Shown piece by piece: positions 25,942 to 33,204 of a stretch of 47,500 nucleotides of DNA. Made by a program: the position numbers and the translations under genes. Position 1 is the first letter of the stretch; every line of letters starts with the position of its first letter. The DNA is from Caldicellulosiruptor changbaiensis. Its GTDB lineage: Bacteria; Bacillota; Thermoanaerobacteria; Caldicellulosiruptorales; Caldicellulosiruptoraceae. Below the pieces are notes generated by a model, which saw only the letters and a program-made list of their open reading frames with translations, had not been told where the DNA came from and did no database searches. The stretch is from NCBI RefSeq assembly GCF_003999255.1, contig NZ_CP034791.1, forward strand, positions 462,501 through 510,000, read 5' to 3'.

Positions 25942-26685
25942 ATGAAAAGCTGTTTGAGGCGGGTTTTAAAGAGCTTGAGAGTAGAAAGGAAGAAAATAGA
26001 GCTTTTTGTAATTCTCTTATTTATCATAACAAGTACTACTTTAGTATTTTTGAGAATTGAAAAAAATATTGAAACTTTAAGTGTTTTCAATAATAACCAG
26101 AGTGGGAAAACGAAACACTTAATAGTAATAGACCCTGGACATGGTGGCTTTGATCCTGGGGCTATGTCTGGCAATGTAAAAGAGTCAACTATAAATCTTG
26201 AGATAGCAATAAGGTTAAAAGAGTACTTTGAGATGTTTGGGTTTAAACCCATTCTTACAAGATATACTGAGGATGACTTGAGCGAAGATGACAGAAAAGT
26301 ACATGATTTGATAAAAAGGAAACAAATTATTTTAAAGAATGACCCAGAAATTTTTATCTCAATCCATCTAAATAGCTTTCCGGTTGGCAAATACTTTGGC
26401 GCTCAAGTTTTTTATGAAAACTCTAATGAGGAAGGGAAAAAACTTGCTTCTTTTGTCCAAAATGAGCTAAAATACATGCCAAACGGGATGATAAACAAAC
26501 GCTTGCCAAAGCCAATTGACGTGTATATACTCAGAAATTTAAAAATTCCTGCTATACTGGTTGAATGTGGGTTTATGTCAAACAAGATGGAACTTTCTCT
26601 TTTACAGACAAAAGAGTATCAAGATTGGCTTTCTTATTCTATATTAAAAGGAGTTTTAAATTACCTCAGTACAAAGGAGATGTAG
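25942..26685 (+). CDS. cwlD: N-acetylmuramoyl-L-alanine amidase, CwlD type
   Basis: A 247-residue amidase_3 enzyme. A single N-terminal membrane segment (residues 21-38) is followed by the zinc-amidase domain: VIDPGHGGFDPGAM (His), KESTINLEIAIRL (Glu), ISIHLNSFP (His) and ILVECGFMSN (catalytic Glu). Length and single-domain layout match CwlD, which cleaves the peptide from muramic acid in spore cortex so that muramic-delta-lactam can form, a need for germination. The link to sporulation is by homology only. The downstream gene starts 4 bases after its stop. Confidence 0.87.
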   Translation: MKSCLRRVLKSLRVERKKIELFVILLFIITSTTLVFLRIEKNIETLSVFNNNQSGKTKHLIVIDPGHGGFDPGAMSGNVKESTINLEIAIRLKEYFEMFGFKPILTRYTEDDLSEDDRKVHDLIKRKQIILKNDPEIFISIHLNSFPVGKYFGAQVFYENSNEEGKKLASFVQNELKYMPNGMINKRLPKPIDVYILRNLKIPAILVECGFMSNKMELSLLQTKEYQDWLSYSILKGVLNYLSTKEM

Positions 26686-26688
26686 AGA

Positions 26689-28083
26689 ATGGAAAATGTT
26701 AGAAAACTTATAAATGAGGAAATTGAAAATCTCAAGGAAGATATTATTGCTTCAACGGTTGCACTGATCAAGATAAAAAGTGTAGAAAGTACTGCTCAAG
26801 ATGGCATGCCATTTGGAAAAGGTGTAAATGATGCCTTAGTTTTTTGCGAAGACCTTTGTCAAAAACTTGGGTTTGAGACAAAAAATTTTGATGGGTACGC
26901 ACTCGAGGCAAGGTTTGGCGAACATAGTGAAGATGTGTGCGTAATTGGGCATTTGGATGTTGTACCAGAAGGCGATGGCTGGAGTGTGCCGCCATATGAA
27001 GGTGTAATTAAAGATGGTAAAATCTATGGTCGTGGCGCAATTGATGACAAAGGACCAACAGTTGCGGCACTTTATGGCATGTATGTTGTTAAAAAACTTG
27101 CTGAAGAGGGAAAAATCTCACTTGACAGAAGTCTGCGGTTTGTGTTTGGCACAAATGAAGAGAGTGGCTCAAAGTGTTTGCAGTATTACTTTAAAAAGGC
27201 AAAATACCCCACAGTTGGGTTTACACCAGATGCTGATTTCCCAGTAATTCAAGGCGAGAAAGGTTTTTTGGTGTTTGAGCTTTCTAAAAAGGTTGATGGC
27301 AATTTCTTTATTGAAGGTGGAGAAAGGCCCAATATGGTGCCTGACAGGTGTATCTTCAAGGGAATTTTTGATATTCAAAAGGCAAAAGATGTTATTTCAA
27401 AAAAGGGCTTGGAGAAAAAAGCAGAAGTCTATGAGGAAAATGGCATGGCTGTAATAAAGACAAAAGGTGTCTCTGCACACGGAAGCCTTCCTTTCAAAGG
27501 CGAAAATGCAATATCATATATGTTTGACATCTTGCAAGATCTTTACGAAAAAGAGGATGAGTTTAAGAGATTTGTTGAGTTTTATAATAAACACATTAGC
27601 TATGACGTATTTGGTAAGAATTTAAACATTGGATTTGAGGACCAAAAGTCAGGAAAACTTGTTTTGAACGTTGGCATGGTAAGAAAAGTGGATGATAGAA
27701 TTGTTCTTACAATTAACATTCGATATCCAGTTGATACGAAATATGAAGATATTGAGAGAGAGATTAAAAATATAATAAAGGAATACGAAATTGATTACAA
27801 ACTAATTACAGACATGCCACCACTTTACTTTGAAAAGGACCACTTTTTGATAAAAACATTACTTGATGTATATAAGGAATTTACAGGAGATGATACCCAG
27901 CCGCTTGTAATTGGTGGTGGCACGTATGCAAGGTGGGCAAGAAATGTGGTTGCATTTGGACCTAACATGCCAGGAGATGAAGAGGTTGCGCATCAAAAGG
28001 ATGAGTATATCAGTATAGAAAGGCTTTTGACGTGTGCAAAGATTTACGCAAACGCAATCTACAGGTTAGCCAAAAAAGAATAA
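26689..28083 (+). CDS. pepV: Dipeptidase PepV (M20 family)
   Basis: A 464-residue cytoplasmic zinc dipeptidase. Motifs in order: VIGHLDVVPEGDGW (zinc His and catalytic Asp), GRGAIDDKGPT (bridging Asp), FGTNEESGSKC (catalytic Glu then zinc Glu), GFTPDADFPV (zinc Asp), SAHGSLPFKGENA in the lid domain, and a final zinc His in VAHQKDEYIS. Family members release amino acids from dipeptides in peptide use. AAGGAGATGTAGAG before the ATG supplies a ribosome site within the end of cwlD. It is the last gene of the run and is followed by a strong terminator. Confidence 0.93.
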   Translation: MENVRKLINEEIENLKEDIIASTVALIKIKSVESTAQDGMPFGKGVNDALVFCEDLCQKLGFETKNFDGYALEARFGEHSEDVCVIGHLDVVPEGDGWSVPPYEGVIKDGKIYGRGAIDDKGPTVAALYGMYVVKKLAEEGKISLDRSLRFVFGTNEESGSKCLQYYFKKAKYPTVGFTPDADFPVIQGEKGFLVFELSKKVDGNFFIEGGERPNMVPDRCIFKGIFDIQKAKDVISKKGLEKKAEVYEENGMAVIKTKGVSAHGSLPFKGENAISYMFDILQDLYEKEDEFKRFVEFYNKHISYDVFGKNLNIGFEDQKSGKLVLNVGMVRKVDDRIVLTINIRYPVDTKYEDIEREIKNIIKEYEIDYKLITDMPPLYFEKDHFLIKTLLDVYKEFTGDDTQPLVIGGGTYARWARNVVAFGPNMPGDEEVAHQKDEYISIERLLTCAKIYANAIYRLAKKE

Positions 28084-28092
28084 GCAGGTGGC

Positions 28093-28148
28093 AAGAGAGA
28101 GGCTAATTTAAGTGGCTGTTTAAAAGCTGCTTTTAGCCTCTCTTTTTT
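28093..28148 (+). terminator. Terminator after pepV
   Basis: AAGAGAGAGGCTAA (28093-28106) pairs with TTAGCCTCTCTTTT, with a second inner pairing AGTGGCTGTTT / AAAGCTGCTT, followed by a T-rich run. It also lies close to the end of the convergent ytaF gene. Confidence 0.82.
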
Positions 28149-28155
28149 GTATTTT

Positions 28156-28854
28156 TTAAAAGAGAAGATTGTAAACACCAAGGAAAATCAGCACGATTCC
28201 TGGAATGTAGTTTGCAAACCCAAATTTTTTCAGATATTTTAGACTGTGTGCTAATACATTACCAACTGATATAGCAATAAACTGTACAATTGGAATCAAG
28301 AGTATTTCATATATATTTGCTAAGTTACTAAGTCCAAGTGAGAATGAGGCAGAAAGACTGTCAAAAGAAAGAGCAAGCGATACAAACAGTGCTTCAACCG
28401 GTTCAATAAAACCAGATTGATCTATATCTGATACTTGAGGTTCTTTAATAATTTTAATAGTAAGTCCGAGTGATTTTAATGAAAAATTGACAAGCGTCTT
28501 GGAAACATCTTCTCCATCTCCTTCAAAAAATGTCCTTATAATTAAAAATATTCCAATTACAATCATAAAAGCTGATCCTAAATGGTTTGAAACCTGGATG
28601 CTAAGATATTTTCCAAAATGCCTTCCGATTAAAAATGAGAGCATTGCCACTAAAAGTGATATACAAAATATTACAACCTTAGACTTAAACAGGATTTTGA
28701 TGCCTTTTGCGCCAAATGCAATTCCGAAGAAAAGTGCATCAAGGTTAAGGGCTATAGCTGCAGTCAAAACTTGGAAAAAGCTCATTTTAGATTGCTTCTT
28801 TGAGGTTTTATAAAGGTCTTTATTATTATACGAATATTCAGCCTTTTTTGACAT
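28156..28854 (-). CDS. ytaF: Sporulation membrane protein YtaF (MntP-like)
   Basis: A 232-residue membrane protein with two three-helix halves. The first is ALNLDALFFGIAFGAKGIKI and the second ALSFDSLSASFSLGLSNLAN, each with the Asp seen in YtaF/MntP-type proteins. They are separated by a hydrophilic loop with SDIDQSGFIEPVEA. YtaF is linked to sporulation in Bacilli and Clostridia and may move cations. Start is uncertain: ATG at 28854 adds a Lys- and Tyr-rich 23-residue leader, while an internal ATG near 28785 (MSFFQVLTAA) matches the usual length. Neither has a good ribosome site. Confidence 0.8.
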   Translation of the reverse strand: MSKKAEYSYNNKDLYKTSKKQSKMSFFQVLTAAIALNLDALFFGIAFGAKGIKILFKSKVVIFCISLLVAMLSFLIGRHFGKYLSIQVSNHLGSAFMIVIGIFLIIRTFFEGDGEDVSKTLVNFSLKSLGLTIKIIKEPQVSDIDQSGFIEPVEALFVSLALSFDSLSASFSLGLSNLANIYEILLIPIVQFIAISVGNVLAHSLKYLKKFGFANYIPGIVLIFLGVYNLLF

Positions 28855-28882
28855 TGAAACAAAATTCTACTTTCTTCGTTAT
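28855..28882 (+). promoter_or_regulatory. ECF-type promoter of the sigma factor gene
   Basis: TGAAAC (28855-28860), 16 bases, CGTTAT (28877-28882). This has the form of extracytoplasmic-function promoters such as Bacillus SigW (TGAAAC-N16-CGTA). ECF sigma genes usually read their own promoters, so autoregulation is inferred. A TATAAT at 28880 with the same TTGAAA would need a 20-base spacer, so a housekeeping promoter is less likely. Confidence 0.6.
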
Positions 28883-28949
28883 AATAGTTATAGTAAAATT
28901 TTAGGTGTGTGATAAAATTAAGTGTCAAAGAGAGGTTTACTTGTAGAAA

Positions 28950-29492
28950 ATGGATGAGAGAGAATTAGTTGAAAGGGCGAAGAAAGACAAGAGATATTTT
29001 GAAAAGTTATATGAGTTCTATTTTGACAAGATATACACTTACATATACTACAAAACATTCAATCATCCACTTACAGAGGATTTGACCAGTGAGACCTTTA
29101 TGAAGGTTTTGAAGTCATTGGACAAGTTCGAGTATAAAGAAAATCATTCCTTTTCAGCTTGGATATTCAAGATTGCTCAAAATGTTGTGAATGACTACTA
29201 CAGAGCTAAAAAAGAATATATAGACATAGAGAAAATAACAAACCACTCAAGTATAAAAACTCCTGAAGATGAGGTTTTTGATAAGATAGAAAAAGACACT
29301 CTAAAAAAGGCACTCTCAAAACTTACAAAAGACCAACAAGAGGTGGTAATTTTACGATATGGTGCGAATATGAAACTAAATGAGATAGCAAAGATGAAAA
29401 ATAAATCAGATGTTGCGATAAGAGCTTTGTTTTTCAGGGCAATCCATTCTTTAAAGGAAATGCTTTTAAAAGAGGTGCATGAAAGTGAATGA
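28950..29492 (+). CDS. ECF-type RNA polymerase sigma factor
   Basis: A 180-residue sigma-70 family protein with region 2 (FEKLYEFYFDKIYTYIYYKT, then LTEDLTSETFMKVLKSLDKF and the FSAWIFKIAQNVVNDYYRAK -10 recognition helix). Region 4 follows (ALSKLTKDQQEVVILRYGAN, LNEIAKMKNKSDVAIRALFF). Regions 1 and 3 are absent, as expected of ECF factors. Its stop overlaps the start of the anti-sigma gene at 29479, a typical co-regulated pair. Its promoter at 28855 has ECF form. The ATG is 14 bases after AGAGAGG. The stimulus is unknown. Confidence 0.9.
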   Translation: MDERELVERAKKDKRYFEKLYEFYFDKIYTYIYYKTFNHPLTEDLTSETFMKVLKSLDKFEYKENHSFSAWIFKIAQNVVNDYYRAKKEYIDIEKITNHSSIKTPEDEVFDKIEKDTLKKALSKLTKDQQEVVILRYGANMKLNEIAKMKNKSDVAIRALFFRAIHSLKEMLLKEVHESE

Positions 29493-30864
29493 TGAAAAGC
29501 TTGATAACTTGTTTGAAGAGGCGTTCAAAGTAGAGTACAGAAAAGAGTTTAAAGAAGATCTTAAAAGTATGCTTCTTAAAGAGTATGACAAAAGAAAAAA
29601 AAGTAGGTTTTATCTCAAGGTTTCAACAGCAGTTGTTGCATGCCTTGTTCTAAGCATTATTCTTTTTCTAAGTTTTAAGCTAAATATGGGAAATTTTAGA
29701 GTTTCAAACACCTCTTTTATGAGAAATGAGATAGAACAAGCACTGAACTTAGACCCGAGCGAAGAGTCCAAAATTCAAGAGCAGTACAGTGTATCAGTGA
29801 AGCAAAAAGAAGATACGAAAAGTGAAGCAGCTTTGCAAGAAGACAAAACTTCAAACCAGAATCAAGAGGAGAAAAATATTTCAGTAAGTTCACAAGAAGG
29901 TAGTAAGAAGATAGTTGAGAAAAAGGCAAGCACCCAAAAGCAACTTTCTCAAAAACAGGAAGAAAAGAGGTCTGCAACTGATAAGATAAGCGCAAAATCT
30001 AAGCTGAATATGAAGACAAAACAGGCGTCAAAAAGTAAGAGTTTGGAAAATCAGAGTACAAGAGTTAAAGCAAATTCACAGGCAAACAGTAAAATGGCAG
30101 AAAATTATAGTAATAAAAATGACAACAAGACATCTAAAAGTAGCACAGCCACAATTGCGACTTTGCCATCGAATGGAGGAACAAGTAACAAAAAGACAGA
30201 ACAAAAAGTTGTAATAAACGAGAAAAATGGAAATATTAATTCAGTTAAAAGTGTATTTACTTCAGTCTATGTTCTAAAAGAAGAAAAGATGAACTTGAAA
30301 GAAGATGACATTGTTATAATCATCAGTGACATTGTCGTTGGTGAGGTTTACAAAAGCTTTTTTGCAGAGAATGTACCAAATTCAGTTTACGTAAGCGTTT
30401 ACCAGGATTATTGCTATTTTGAAGTTCTAAATAAAGAGGATTTTAAACTTATGGCAGATGTGCAAGAAAGCGTAGAAGAGAAGGTTTATAAAGAAGCTAA
30501 GAGTATATTAGATAAACTTGGCCTTGAAGATTATAAAATTTTTGTGACAAGCCAAAACGATGTATACAGAGCAAATATAATATTCTATGTCCAAGGCTAT
30601 GAATTGTATGACTCTCAAGGTTATATTGAGTTTGATAGATTTGGGAAAGTAAAAAAAGGAAAAATCTATCTTAAGAAGTTTTCACCCCTTCAAAAAATGG
30701 AGATTTATGACATACAAACTGCTGCTGCAGAGTTTAAGAAAAGATATAATATCAAAGATATAGATATTTCAAAGATAAAAATTGTCTATAAAAAACAAGA
30801 GGATGTTTATGTTCCGCACCATATCTATGTTAGTGAAAACAAAATATATTGGTTGGAAAAGTAG
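29479..30864 (+). CDS. Membrane-spanning anti-sigma factor with long low-complexity linker
   Basis: A 461-residue protein. Residues 1-43 are a charged cytoplasmic part likely to bind the sigma factor. One membrane span follows (about 44-67). Residues about 90-240 are a Lys/Gln/Ser/Asn-rich low-complexity stretch of the kind that crosses a cell wall. The C-terminal 200 residues form an outside domain (VYVLKEEKMNLKEDD, VYKEAKSILDKLGLEDYKIF, KIVYKKQEDVYVPHHIYVSE) that I do not recognise. The ATG (with AGAGGTG just before) overlaps the sigma gene. Function is inferred from operon position and topology, and ligand sensing at the wall is plausible. Confidence 0.75.
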   Translation: MKVNDEKLDNLFEEAFKVEYRKEFKEDLKSMLLKEYDKRKKSRFYLKVSTAVVACLVLSIILFLSFKLNMGNFRVSNTSFMRNEIEQALNLDPSEESKIQEQYSVSVKQKEDTKSEAALQEDKTSNQNQEEKNISVSSQEGSKKIVEKKASTQKQLSQKQEEKRSATDKISAKSKLNMKTKQASKSKSLENQSTRVKANSQANSKMAENYSNKNDNKTSKSSTATIATLPSNGGTSNKKTEQKVVINEKNGNINSVKSVFTSVYVLKEEKMNLKEDDIVIIISDIVVGEVYKSFFAENVPNSVYVSVYQDYCYFEVLNKEDFKLMADVQESVEEKVYKEAKSILDKLGLEDYKIFVTSQNDVYRANIIFYVQGYELYDSQGYIEFDRFGKVKKGKIYLKKFSPLQKMEIYDIQTAAAEFKKRYNIKDIDISKIKIVYKKQEDVYVPHHIYVSENKIYWLEK

Positions 30865-30882
30865 AGTTTAAAATGATATAAT
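30853..30882 (+). promoter_or_regulatory. Possible promoter of the rsbV-rsbW-sigma module
   Basis: TTGGAA (30853-30858), 18-base spacer, TATAAT (30877-30882), lying over the stop of the anti-sigma gene. It would give the partner-switch genes expression separate from the ECF operon. Confidence 0.5.
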
Positions 30883-30916
30883 AAGATATACAAAAATGTT
30901 TACGGAGGTTTTAGTT

Positions 30917-31225
30917 ATGAACCTTGATTTGAAAGAGAAGGTTTCTGAAAATGGCATTGTGATTGAGCTTAAAGGAGAGCTTGACATATTTTCATCACCT
31001 ACTTTGAAGGACAAGCTTTACACATTGATAGATACATCCTCTTCAGATGTTATTGTTGACATGAACGAGGTTAGTTACATTGACTCAACAGGTCTTGGGG
31101 TGTTTGTTGGTGCACTCAAAAAATCAAAACAAAGGGGTACTAACATAGTTTTAAAAAACCTGAGACCCAATGTGAAAAAGGTATTTACAATAACAGGACT
31201 TGATAAGGTATTCAGAATCGAATGA
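30917..31225 (+). CDS. STAS-domain anti-sigma factor antagonist (RsbV/SpoIIAA-like)
   Basis: A 102-residue single STAS domain. It has IELKGELDIFSSPTLKDKL and the phosphorylation loop SYIDSTGLGVFVGALKKS with the conserved Ser in DSTGLG, which is the residue phosphorylated by RsbW/SpoIIAB kinases. The unphosphorylated form binds the anti-sigma factor and frees the sigma factor. ATG 30917 follows GGAGG (30904-30908) by 8 bases, and a longer frame from 30896 is rejected. First gene of a three-gene partner-switching module with the genes at 31243 and 31604. Confidence 0.9.
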   Translation: MNLDLKEKVSENGIVIELKGELDIFSSPTLKDKLYTLIDTSSSDVIVDMNEVSYIDSTGLGVFVGALKKSKQRGTNIVLKNLRPNVKKVFTITGLDKVFRIE

Positions 31226-31242
31226 GGAGGATTTTGTAAAGT

Positions 31243-31599
31243 ATGCACGAAATTATATTAACAATTCCATCCAAAGCTGAATATATTATGGTAGTGAGGC
31301 TTACTTTGTCTGGTATTGCAGCTCGCTGCGGATTTGATTTTGAAACAATTGAGGATTTGAAAATGGCAATCTCAGAAGTATTCAACCTCTTTGACATCGA
31401 AGAAATATCAGATTCAATTTCTATCAAATTTGAAGTTGACAGGAATTTCTTAGGGATTAATATAGATATGCCAACAAATGAGATAAACGAAAATGAACTG
31501 GCAGAAGTAATTCTAAAGACACTTATTGATGATGTAGAGTTTGAAAAATTACAAGACAAGTATAGGGTAAGACTCAAAAAATATCGTCAAGGGGTCTGA
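31243..31599 (+). CDS. RsbW-like anti-sigma factor, ATP-binding boxes lost
   Basis: A 118-residue protein. The first half aligns by eye with RsbW kinases (EYIMVVRLTLSGIAARCGF, then IEDLKMAISEVFNLF with the N-box Glu and Asn). The usual glycine boxes of the GHKL fold (DxGxG and GGLGL) are missing. In their place are INIDMPTNEINENELAEV and TLIDDVEFEKL. It is about 30-40 residues shorter than typical RsbW. It probably still binds the neighbouring sigma factor but may be unable to phosphorylate the STAS partner. Ribosome site GAGGAGG lies 13 bases before the ATG. Confidence 0.75.
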   Translation: MHEIILTIPSKAEYIMVVRLTLSGIAARCGFDFETIEDLKMAISEVFNLFDIEEISDSISIKFEVDRNFLGINIDMPTNEINENELAEVILKTLIDDVEFEKLQDKYRVRLKKYRQGV

Positions 31600-31603
31600 T
31601 TTG

Positions 31604-32377
31604 ATGGTTGATGAGAAAAAGACTATAAATCTTGATGATGCTGAAATAGATAGACTCTTCGAAGAGTATCGAAAGACAAAAGATATAAACCTGAGAAATG
31701 AGCTTGTCAACAGGCATTTGTATATAGCTGAAATTGTTGCCAAAAAGTTTGTAAACAGGGGAATAGAATATGATGATTTATATCAAGTTGCATGTATGGC
31801 GCTAATAAATGCAGTTGAGAGGTTTGAACCCAACAAAGGTTATAAATTTACAAGCTTTGCAACGCCTACAATTATGGGTGAAATTAAGCGCTATTTTAGA
31901 GACAGGGCATCATTAATCAGGCTTCCACGAAGGATTTATGAGACATCAGCTAAAATAAAACTTGCGACCGAGATACTTTCTACAAAGCTAAAGCGGCCAC
32001 CAAAGATAGAAGAGATAGCTCAGCATATAGGCATTACACCTGAAGAAGTCTTAGAAGTAATGGAGGCATCGAACAACTATCTTCCACAGTCACTTGACCA
32101 GACAATGTACGAGGATGAAGAGATGACCTTAGGAGATGTTCTTGGAAAGAGTGATGAAAACCTTGTTCAGATAGAGAACACTGAAGCAGTAAAAAAGGCA
32201 ATAGACAAGTTAAGTCCTTTGGAAAGAGAATTTGTTCAAAAGCGCTTTTTTGAGGAAAAGACCCAAAGAGAGATTGCTGAAGAGATGAAGGTATCGCAGA
32301 TGTACATTTCGAGGCTTGAAAAGAAGGTTTTAAAAAAGCTAAAAGATTTTATTGATGGAACAAAGGCACCTATTTGA
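31604..32377 (+). CDS. SigB/SigF/SigG-family RNA polymerase sigma factor
   Basis: A 257-residue group 3 sigma factor. Region 2 reads NELVNRHLYIAEIVAKKF, DLYQVACMALINAVERF and GYKFTSFATPTIMGEIKRYF. Region 3 contains IRLPRRIYETSAKIK and RPPKIEEIAQHIGIT. Region 4 has LSPLEREFVQKRFFEEKTQ and the recognition helix REIAEEMKVSQMYISRLEKK. It is controlled, by inference, by the two preceding genes as in Bacillus SigB or SigF. Because those genes are not typical spoIIAA-spoIIAB, I read it as a general or stress sigma rather than sporulation SigF. ATG 31604 follows AAGGGG by 9 bases. Confidence 0.88.
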   Translation: MVDEKKTINLDDAEIDRLFEEYRKTKDINLRNELVNRHLYIAEIVAKKFVNRGIEYDDLYQVACMALINAVERFEPNKGYKFTSFATPTIMGEIKRYFRDRASLIRLPRRIYETSAKIKLATEILSTKLKRPPKIEEIAQHIGITPEEVLEVMEASNNYLPQSLDQTMYEDEEMTLGDVLGKSDENLVQIENTEAVKKAIDKLSPLEREFVQKRFFEEKTQREIAEEMKVSQMYISRLEKKVLKKLKDFIDGTKAPI

Positions 32378-32402
32378 CAACCCAAAAAATTTGTGTTATA
32401 CT
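32374..32402 (+). promoter_or_regulatory. Strong promoter of tRNA-Leu
   Basis: TTGACA (32374-32379), 17-base spacer, TATACT (32397-32402). The -35 overlaps the last codon and stop of the sigma factor gene. No terminator separates that gene from the tRNA. Confidence 0.8.
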
Positions 32403-32433
32403 ATTCTTGCTTAAAATTTTAAATATAAAGTGT

Positions 32434-32521
32434 GCCGAAGTGGTGGAACTGGCAGACGCGCCGGACTCAAAATCCGGTGGCCGCTGAGGCCGTGCGGGTT
32501 CGACTCCCGCCTTCGGCACCA
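32434..32521 (+). tRNA. tRNA-Leu (anticodon CAA), CCA encoded
   Basis: Acceptor strands GCCGAAG and CTTCGGC pair perfectly, followed by A and encoded CCA. The anticodon stem CCGGA/TCCGG holds loop CTCAAAA, giving CAA, which reads UUG. A long variable arm (GGCCGCTGAGGCC) marks a class II tRNA, and the T arm contains GGTTCGACTCC. With the encoded CCA it is 88 bases. Confidence 0.96.
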
Positions 32522-32539
32522 AAAGTGCTCGCAGATAAT

Positions 32540-32580
32540 CCCCTTTTTAAACCTGAAAAGGTTTGAAAAGGGGTTTTTAT
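32540..32580 (+). terminator. Terminator after tRNA-Leu
   Basis: CCCCTTTTTAAACCT pairs with AGGTTTGAAAAGGGG around GAAA, followed by TTTTTATTTTTG. A strong intrinsic terminator. Confidence 0.88.
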
Positions 32581-32726
32581 TTTTGCTTTTTTAAAGTTAA
32601 TAATAATTGTGCAAAATATTGAGCAAAGCAAGGAAAAAAAGATTATTAAGAAGATATGTTAAGAGTACTAATCAAAAGGGTATAAATTATTTTGAAAAAT
32701 CATTTGAAGTGGAAAGGAGTGAAAAA

Positions 32727-33143
32727 ATGCCGCAAATTGAATGGCTTGACCAGTACTCTGTAGGAGTTGAGTCAATAGACAATCAGCACAAAGAGCTGTT
32801 TGCAAGGATAAATAAGCTCTTAGATGCTTGTTCTCAAGGGGAAGGGAAAAAGGTGTTGCCAGAGGTTTTGGATTTTTTAGGTGATTATGTAGTATTTCAT
32901 TTCTCCACAGAAGAAAAGTACATGAAAGAGTATTTATACCCCCACTATGCTGCTCACAAAAATGAACATGATAACTTTGTTGAAACATACAAAAAGTTTC
33001 GAGAGGAGATAGAGAAAGAGGGAGCAGGAGTTGCAGCAGTTATAAAGACAAACAGACTTGTTGTTGACTGGCTCAAAAATCATATCCTTGGAACAGATAG
33101 AAAACTTGGAGCGTTTTTGAAAGAAAAGATGCAATCAAAGTAG
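32727..33143 (+). CDS. Bacteriohemerythrin
   Basis: A 138-residue four-helix oxygen-binding di-iron protein. The ligand set is His21 (NQHKELF), His58 and Glu62 (HFSTEEKYM), His77 and His81 (HKNEHDNF), and His119 and Asp124 (HILGTD), complete for hemerythrin. It binds oxygen reversibly and may store or sense it. In this anaerobe it complements rubrerythrin. ATG 32727 has AAAGGAG 8 bases upstream and fits the domain edge. A longer frame from 32607 is not supported. Monocistronic, ended by the hairpin at 33167. Confidence 0.95.
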   Translation: MPQIEWLDQYSVGVESIDNQHKELFARINKLLDACSQGEGKKVLPEVLDFLGDYVVFHFSTEEKYMKEYLYPHYAAHKNEHDNFVETYKKFREEIEKEGAGVAAVIKTNRLVVDWLKNHILGTDRKLGAFLKEKMQSK

Positions 33144-33166
33144 ATGAATAGATTTCAAAAATTGCA

Positions 33167-33201
33167 AAAAGCTGTCCACCGCAAGGGTAGACAGCTTTTT
33201 T
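33167..33201. terminator. Bidirectional terminator, hemerythrin / ferritin-like gene
   Basis: AAAAGCTGTC (33168-33177) and GACAGCTTTT (33191-33200) form the stem around CACCGCAAGGGTA, in which ACC and GGT can add inner pairs. A run of T follows on + and a run of A precedes, so it serves both converging genes. Confidence 0.82.
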
Positions 33202-33204
33202 TGT

